Assembly (NCBI GenBank): GCA_963750915.1
Contig: CAVVSF010000008.1
Location: 591,123 to 655,122 of the forward strand
Reading direction: 5' to 3'
Length of the DNA: 64,000 nucleotides
Source of the DNA: DATBJJ01 sp963750915
Lineage (GTDB): Bacteria > Acidobacteriota > Vicinamibacteria > Vicinamibacterales > 2-12-FULL-66-21
The notes below the pieces were generated by a model, which saw only the letters and a list, made by a program, of their open reading frames with translations, was not told where the DNA came from and did no database searches. Positions 59,403 through 64,000 of this stretch are shown here, piece after piece. The position numbers and the translations under genes were made by a program. Position 1 is the stretch's first letter. The number at the start of each line of letters is the position of its first letter.

Positions 59403-59512
59403 GGCGGAGCTGAAGCTCCGCCCTACGTACGGGCGGTGCTCCGCCTTACGTACTTAACGCGAATGGCGCGGAACTCGGAACGCGTGCAGGACGGAGATTC
59501 AGCTCCGCCGTC
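59403..59512. repeat. CGGAGCTTCAGCTCCG family inverted repeat, diverged copy
   Basis: The arm GGCGGAGCTGAAGCTCCGCC (59403-59422) and CTACGTACG match copy 1 at 22748, but the right arm (GGAGATTCAGCTCCGCCG, 59493-59510) is diverged. A third partial unit, GGGCGGTGCTCCGCC (59431-59445), lies between. It sits in the gap before the MASE1 histidine kinase. Confidence 0.8.
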
Positions 59513-59582
59513 GGCTTACCATTTCCAGCCCTGCTGTGGTACTGTCCCGTATCCGGGAGGCAGAACAAAACCGCCGCGCATC

Positions 59583-61702
59583 ATGGGCAGGATTCCGGAC
59601 GCCGTCCTCGCTTCGCCCGCTGCGACGCGCATCGAGCCGTTGAGGCTCGGACGCGCGGCCGGTCCCTTCCTCATCGTCGGACTGGCGTACTACCTCGGAT
59701 GCCTCGCCGGCTTCGCTCTTCGCTTTCCCCTCAGCGGCATCTCCTTCTTCTGGCCACCGACGGCGGTCCTGACCGCGGCCCTGCTGCTGGCGCGGCCGGC
59801 GGCGTGGCCGGGCCTGTTGATCAGCGCGCTCGCCGCCCACGGCGTGGCCCACACCATGGACGGCGTGCCGGTGGGCGCGTGGCTGATTCAGTTCGCAGGA
59901 AACAGCGTCCAGGCTGTCGTCGCCGCGTTCTGTGTCAATCGGCAGACCGGGTCGCCCACCTGTTCCCGGACGTACGCAGTGCCGTCATCTTCATCGCCTG
60001 TGCCTGTATCGGCGCCCCGGCGCTCGCCTCACTGATACCGGCTGCCTCCTACGTGCATCTCGGCTGGGCGACCGATTTCCGGGGCGCATGGCTGGCGCGA
60101 ACGATCACCAACGCGGTGGCGTCGATGACGCTCATTCCGCCGCTGTTCGTGACCGGCCAGTTCCTGCTCGCCCCGCGCGCCGCGCTGCCGGCGCGCTGGA
60201 TGGAGTTCGTTCTGCTGACCCTCGGCATCGCCGGCGTGCATGCGGCGACCGCGTTCCTCACGCAGGGCAGCGTGCTCGGCCTGTCGGCGGCGCTCTACGC
60301 CCCGCTCCCCTTCCTGCTCTGGGCCGTCGTCCGGTTCGGCGCCTCGGGACTCTCGTTCGCCCTGCTGTGGACGACGCTGCTCACGATCACGACCGCCTCG
60401 CGCGGCGAGGGGCCGTTCGTCGCCCGCCTGTCCGCCGACACCGTGCTCGGCGTCGACGTCTTCCTCAGTGGCAGCGCCGTCCTGATGATGCTGATCGCTG
60501 GTCTGCTCGAGGAGCAGCGGACCGAACGTCGCCGGCTGATCGAGGCCGGACACGAAAACAACGCGATCATGGCGCGCCTGCACGAGACGCAGCAGCGCTA
60601 CGAGCTCGCGACCGCCGCCGGCGGCGTCGGCGTCTGGGAATGGCACATGCCCGACGGTGCTCTTCGCGTCGAGGGCGACCTCAAGCGCATGCTCGGATAC
60701 GGCGACGAAGAGATTCGAGACGACTTCGCCGGCTGGATGCAGTGCATCGCGCCGCTCGACCGCGATGAAATCCGGGCGCGCCTGGACGCCCTGGCCAGCG
60801 GCGCCGCGAGCACCTTCGAAATGGAGATCCGGATGGTCCATCGCGACGGGTCGTTGCGCTGGATTGACAGCAAGGGAGCGACCAGCTCGCGTACCGACGG
60901 CACGCCGACGCACGCCACCGGCACGTACGCCGATATCACGGAACGCAAGGAGTCCGAGCGGGCTCTCCGTGACGCTACCGACGCCCTTGCCCGGACCTGG
61001 CGAATCTCGGCGATGACGGAGATGAGCGCGGCGCTCGCGCACGAGCTCAACCAGCCGCTGACGGCGATTACGACCAACACCAACGCCTGCCTCAGATGGA
61101 TCGACTCCGGCACGTTCACGGCCGACCTGAAGGGCGCCCTCAAGGACGTGCTGCAGGAGAGCCGGCGCGCCAGTCACATCGTCGAAAGCACGCGCGACAT
61201 GTTCGCGAGCCGCCCGACCGAGCCCGAACGGCTCAACCTCAATGACGTCGTCCGCGACATCCTGGAGATTGCGCAGCCTCGCCTGCGCGAGCTGCACATC
61301 GCGCTCGACCTGCGGCTGGACGCGCGGCTGCCGTGCGTCATCGGCGACGCGGTGCAGGTCCGGCAGGTGGTGTTGAATCTCGTCCTGAATGCCGCGGACG
61401 CGATGCGCGAGGCCCCGGCGCATCGCCGGCTCTCGATCACGAGCCGGCATTCCCGCAATGTCGTGCGCGTGAACGTTCGCGACACCGGACGCGGCTTCAC
61501 GCCGGACGATCGCCTGCGCCTGTTCGAGCCGTTCTACACGACCAAGGCCGGCGGCGTCGGCATGGGGCTCGCCATCTCCCGCTCGATCGTGCGCCGCCAC
61601 GACGGCTCGCTCCACGCGCTGACGAACGCGGGCGACGGCGCGACATTCCGCATCAGCATGCCCGCTGCGGAACCAGCGAGCGAGCCGCCGCGCTCAGGCT
61701 AG
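59583..61702 (+). pseudogene. MASE1-PAS sensor histidine kinase, one frameshift
   Basis: ATG 59583 starts a MASE1 membrane domain (eight helices; GISFFWPPTAVLTAALLLARP). At about 59950 one base is missing (expected NRQTRVAHLFPDV), shifting to the second frame, where the domain continues (SMTLIPPLFVTGQFLL) with a PAS domain (EWHMPDGALRVEGDLKRMLGY), a HisKA box with H in ALAHELNQPLTAI, and HATPase motifs NLVLNAADAM, DTGRGF, FEPFYTTKAGGVGMGLAI. The kinase site is intact, so if the gap is an error this is a full sensor kinase. No response regulator is adjacent. Confidence 0.88.
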
Positions 61703-61751
61703 AAGCTGGAACCTGTCTCAGAACCACGCGAGCGAGCCGAACCTATCTCAG

Positions 61752-61858
61752 AACCGCGCGAGTGAGCGAAGCGAGCGAGCCACGCGAACGGAGCGCGCCG
61801 TCGAAGCGGCGCGCGAGAGAGCGTGTCGGGGAGTCCGAGGGGCGAAGCCCCTCGGTTA
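61752..61858. repeat. Stop-codon-abutting hairpin element, copy C
   Basis: Read from the right on the minus strand, TTTTTAACCGAGGGGC begins at the TAA stop of the DUF1207 gene itself, then GCCCCTCGG, ACTCCCC, GACACGCTCTCTC, GCGCGCCGCTTCGACGGCGC and a GCTCGCTCGC run follow, nearly as in copy B. The stop codon of the gene is part of the element's T-run. Confidence 0.88.
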
Positions 61859-62783
61859 AAAATCGACCTTCAGGCCGAGGGAAAGACTCGCCTCGGAATA
61901 GTCGGTGAACTGCCCGATCGGAGCGCGGCCGTCGTACCACTGCACGAACATGCGATACGCGCGGCCGCCGATCCTGGTCACGAGGCCACCCTGGAGGGAA
62001 GTGTCCAGGCGCCAGTCGCGCTCCTCGAGCGCGGACAGGTCGAGCGCGCCGTACCACGCCATGCGTCCGCTGAAGACGGTCGGGCGTGCTTCGGTACTCG
62101 AGGCCTGCCTGCCAGCGCAACCGCTCCTGGCCTTCGCTCCGCATGCGATACGCGATCCCGACGTCGCCGTAGGCCCGCCACCGCGGCTTGAAACGCCACG
62201 CCGTGCCCAGGGCCACTTCTTCGCGCGTGTAGTTGATACGGGAGAGATCCGTCCGGTCGTCGTACTCGTCGCCGAGGTGCGCTGAAACATGCAACACCGC
62301 GACCTTGAACGCCAGCGGCGACGCCGCGGTCGCGGTCGTGACCGTCAATCCGTAGTTGCCGTCCCAACCGATCGCGTCGTTCTTGAGCTGCGCATCGAAC
62401 ACCGCGTCGAGCCCGGCGTCGATGCTGACCTGCCAGAAACGGCCACCTGGAACAGTGGAGCCGAAGCGCGCGACGCCGAACCGGCCTCCGGCCGTCAGCC
62501 ACGTGCGTGGCGAGCTCGAGTCTGGAATACGGATGCGGGTGTAAAACGCTTCGCTGAGCCCCGTCGTCGGCCGGTGCGGATCGGCCACGTAGACCGGGTA
62601 GACATCGCCCGCAGGAAACAGTTCGAAGGTCCGGGTCGAAGTGGGATTCCAGACCGGCGGCTTGTGCTCGTCCGGTGGCTGACCGGGCGTTTGAGCCAGG
62701 GCCACGCCATATCCTCCTGCCACGATCGCCGACGCGAACACGACGCTACGGATGCTGCTGCTGATTCGATACTGACGGCGCAT
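61856..62783 (-). pseudogene. DUF1207 family outer-membrane protein, one frameshift
   Basis: The gene encodes a signal peptide (VVFASAIVAGGYGVALAQ) and the DUF1207 pattern: LFPAGDVYPVYVADPHRPTT, TWLTAGGRFGVARFG, IGWDGNYGLTVTTATA and RINYTREEVALGTAWRFKPRWR. At about 62093 one extra base breaks the frame after LEYR; it resumes with EARPTVFSGRMAWYGAL and the family end GRAYRMFVQWYDGRAPIGQF...SLGLKVDF (span 3n+1). Predicted as an outer-membrane beta-barrel of unknown function. No SD precedes ATG 62783; the start is uncertain. Confidence 0.83.
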
Positions 62784-62919
62784 GTAGAAGGAAAAGGGAG
62801 AAGGCAAAAGGGAGAAGGCCCTTCTGCCTTGCAGGCTGGTTGTTCATCAGCCTGCTAGTGTAGGCGAACCCGACCAGAATTGAGTTCGAATATTACGGAC
62901 GTCATTGGATGGTAGCGAC

Positions 62920-63432
62920 TCACGACCACGTCGTGACGTCGAACTGCAACGGCCTGGCGGCCTCGAGCGTCGTCCGCACGCGGTCGACCTCCGCGTTCCC
63001 GACGTGGACGCCTATCAGCAGCGCGCCCTGCTCGACTTCGCGCTGGATCGCCTGCGCCCGCGCGTGGGCCAGCCCGGCCCCGCCCAGGACCGAACCCAGG
63101 CTGCCAGCCGCGTGGCCGGCGGCGGAGCCGAGCTCGGCGGCGAGGGGACCGGCCGTGACGACCGGTCCCATCCCCGGCAGGACGATCGCGATTGCCGCCA
63201 GCACCTGGCCGCTCAACTCTCCCAGGCGCTGCGCCACGCGTGAATGTTCGAGCTCGACGCCGGGCGTCGCGTCCATCGCGTCGGCGAGCGCCCGTTCGTC
63301 GTCATGACTCCGGGCGACGACGGAGATGTGCTCCCTGGGGATGCCGATGCCATGCAGCGCGCGCACGGCGTCACTGGCGGCGGTGGTCGACGAGAAGAGC
63401 GCGAGGACAAGGGGATGCGGCACGAAAACCAT
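62920..63432 (-). CDS. General stress protein 17M-like domain protein
   Basis: The 170-residue protein starts MVFVPHPLVLALFSSTTAASDAV. The segment IPREHISVVARSHDDERAL matches the dinucleotide-fold start of heat-induced 17M/ferredoxin-fold stress proteins, followed by a glycine-rich membrane-interacting helix pair (VLPGMGPVVTAGPLAAELGSAAGH). ATG 63432 is chosen over the longer open frame, which lies on the NagB-like gene. Divergent from that gene with an 84-bp gap. Exact role unknown. Confidence 0.72.
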   Translation of the reverse strand: MVFVPHPLVLALFSSTTAASDAVRALHGIGIPREHISVVARSHDDERALADAMDATPGVELEHSRVAQRLGELSGQVLAAIAIVLPGMGPVVTAGPLAAELGSAAGHAAGSLGSVLGGAGLAHARAQAIQREVEQGALLIGVHVGNAEVDRVRTTLEAARPLQFDVTTWS

Positions 63433-63516
63433 CTTACGCTGAAAGCCTGTTCCGGATGGCTGCGCCGCGCCCGCGACCAGCGCCGGCCTGATAGTATTCG
63501 CGCGACGCCGGTGGGC

Positions 63517-64000
63517 ATGAACATCGAGACCTATCGTGATCGGCAGGCGATGAGCGCGGCGGCGGCACGGCACGCCGGCAGCGGCCTCCGCGCGCGCCTC
63601 GCCACCGAGCACTCGGTACGCATCGTGGCCGCGACCGGAGCGTCGCAGTTCGATTTTCTCGACCGGCTCTGCGTCGAGCCCGACATCGACTGGAGTCGCG
63701 TCGAGCTCTTCCACCTCGACGAGTACGTCGGCCTGCCGCGCGAACATCCCGCCAGCTTCGGAAGTACCTGCTCGAGCGGCTGATTGGCAAGGTCGGCATC
63801 AGGCGTTATCACCTGCTCGATGGCGAGACCGATGCATCGGCCACCGCCGAGCGGGTCGGCCGCGCCCTCGCGGCGGCGCCCGTCGATCTCGCGTTTGTCG
63901 GGATCGGCGAGAACGGCCACCTCGCCTTCAACAATCCGCCCGCCGATTTCGACACCGAACTCCCGTACCTCATCGTCGGGCTCGACGTGGCCTGCCGCAA
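63517..64000 (+). CDS. NagB/glucosamine-6-phosphate deaminase-like protein (3' cut by window; one frameshift)
   Basis: The gene starts at ATG 63517. AATGASQFDFLDRL and WSRVELFHLDEYVGLPREHPAS match the ring-opening aspartate and histidine motifs of NagB enzymes. At about 63758 one base is missing (expected SFRKYLLERL); the frame resumes as KYLLERLIGKVGIRRYHLLDGE and LAFVGIGENGHLAFNNPPADFD, which holds the GENGHLAFN loop. NagB converts glucosamine-6-P to fructose-6-P and ammonia. The last part lies beyond base 64000. A 6-phosphogluconolactonase is less likely because of HLDEY and GENGH. Confidence 0.8.

Overview
The window (about 67% GC by eye) looks like a chromosome segment of an Acidobacteriota bacterium, most likely of the Vicinamibacteria type. 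The gene families point that way: two DUF1549/DUF1553 'planctomycete cytochrome c' plus DUF1501 pairs, PadR regulators next to very large MacB/FtsX-type (ADOP) permeases, a serine/threonine kinase fused to a PD40 propeller, an Oar-like TonB receptor with a carboxypeptidase-regulatory N-terminus, and many secreted esterases. The taxonomic call is an inference from family content; no rRNA or tRNA gene is visible.

Layout. 1-0.9 kb: CE15-like esterase. 0.9-8.1 kb: two divergent, tightly overlapping operons for lipid modification. The left operon is desaturase, FAD amine oxidase-like protein, DUF1365, cyclopropane synthase-like enzyme. The right operon is DUF1295 (broken), SAM methyltransferase, DUF2177, and a MerR regulator with a B12-binding light-sensor domain of the LitR/CarH kind. 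Between them is a 33-bp symmetric array of four TGTC/GACA half-sites at 11-bp steps, a very good candidate operator for that regulator. 8.2-13.6 kb: methyltransferase, DUF1501 and DUF1549/1553. 14-19.7 kb: hydrolase, ankyrin protein, S9 peptidase. 19.8-21.8 kb: aguB-aguA (agmatine to putrescine). 21.8-26.1 kb: small secreted proteins, PadR with a membrane partner, and a propeller protein that is probably split by a frameshift. 26.1-30.3 kb: SET-domain protein, AIM24-like protein, tannase/feruloyl esterase, HpcH/HpaI aldolase. 30.5-34.8 kb: giant coiled-coil protein ending in a degenerate histidine-kinase module. 34.9-39.7 kb: second DUF1501 + DUF1549/1553 pair. 39.8-46.7 kb: MetE-like protein, PadR, two ADOP permeases. 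47.6-49.4 kb: secreted sandwich protein and PL10 pectate lyase. 49.4-58.1 kb: Ser/Thr kinase-propeller, secreted proline-rich protein with TonB receptor, winged-helix/TPR regulator. 58.2-64 kb: YncE-like propeller (broken), MASE1 histidine kinase, DUF1207 protein, 17M-like stress protein, and the start of a NagB-type deaminase cut by the window edge.

Three cross-cutting points matter for anyone using this annotation. First, many otherwise good genes carry a single-base frameshift (mostly +1); I annotate each as one gene spanning both frames and flag the position. Second, the intergenic spaces are filled with several families of GC-rich palindromic elements, some in two or three copies, often starting right at a stop codon. 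Third, degradation of plant-type polymers (CE15, PL10, tannase, TonB receptor, DUF1501/1549) and signal sensing (B12 light sensor, kinases, PadR) are the main functional themes.
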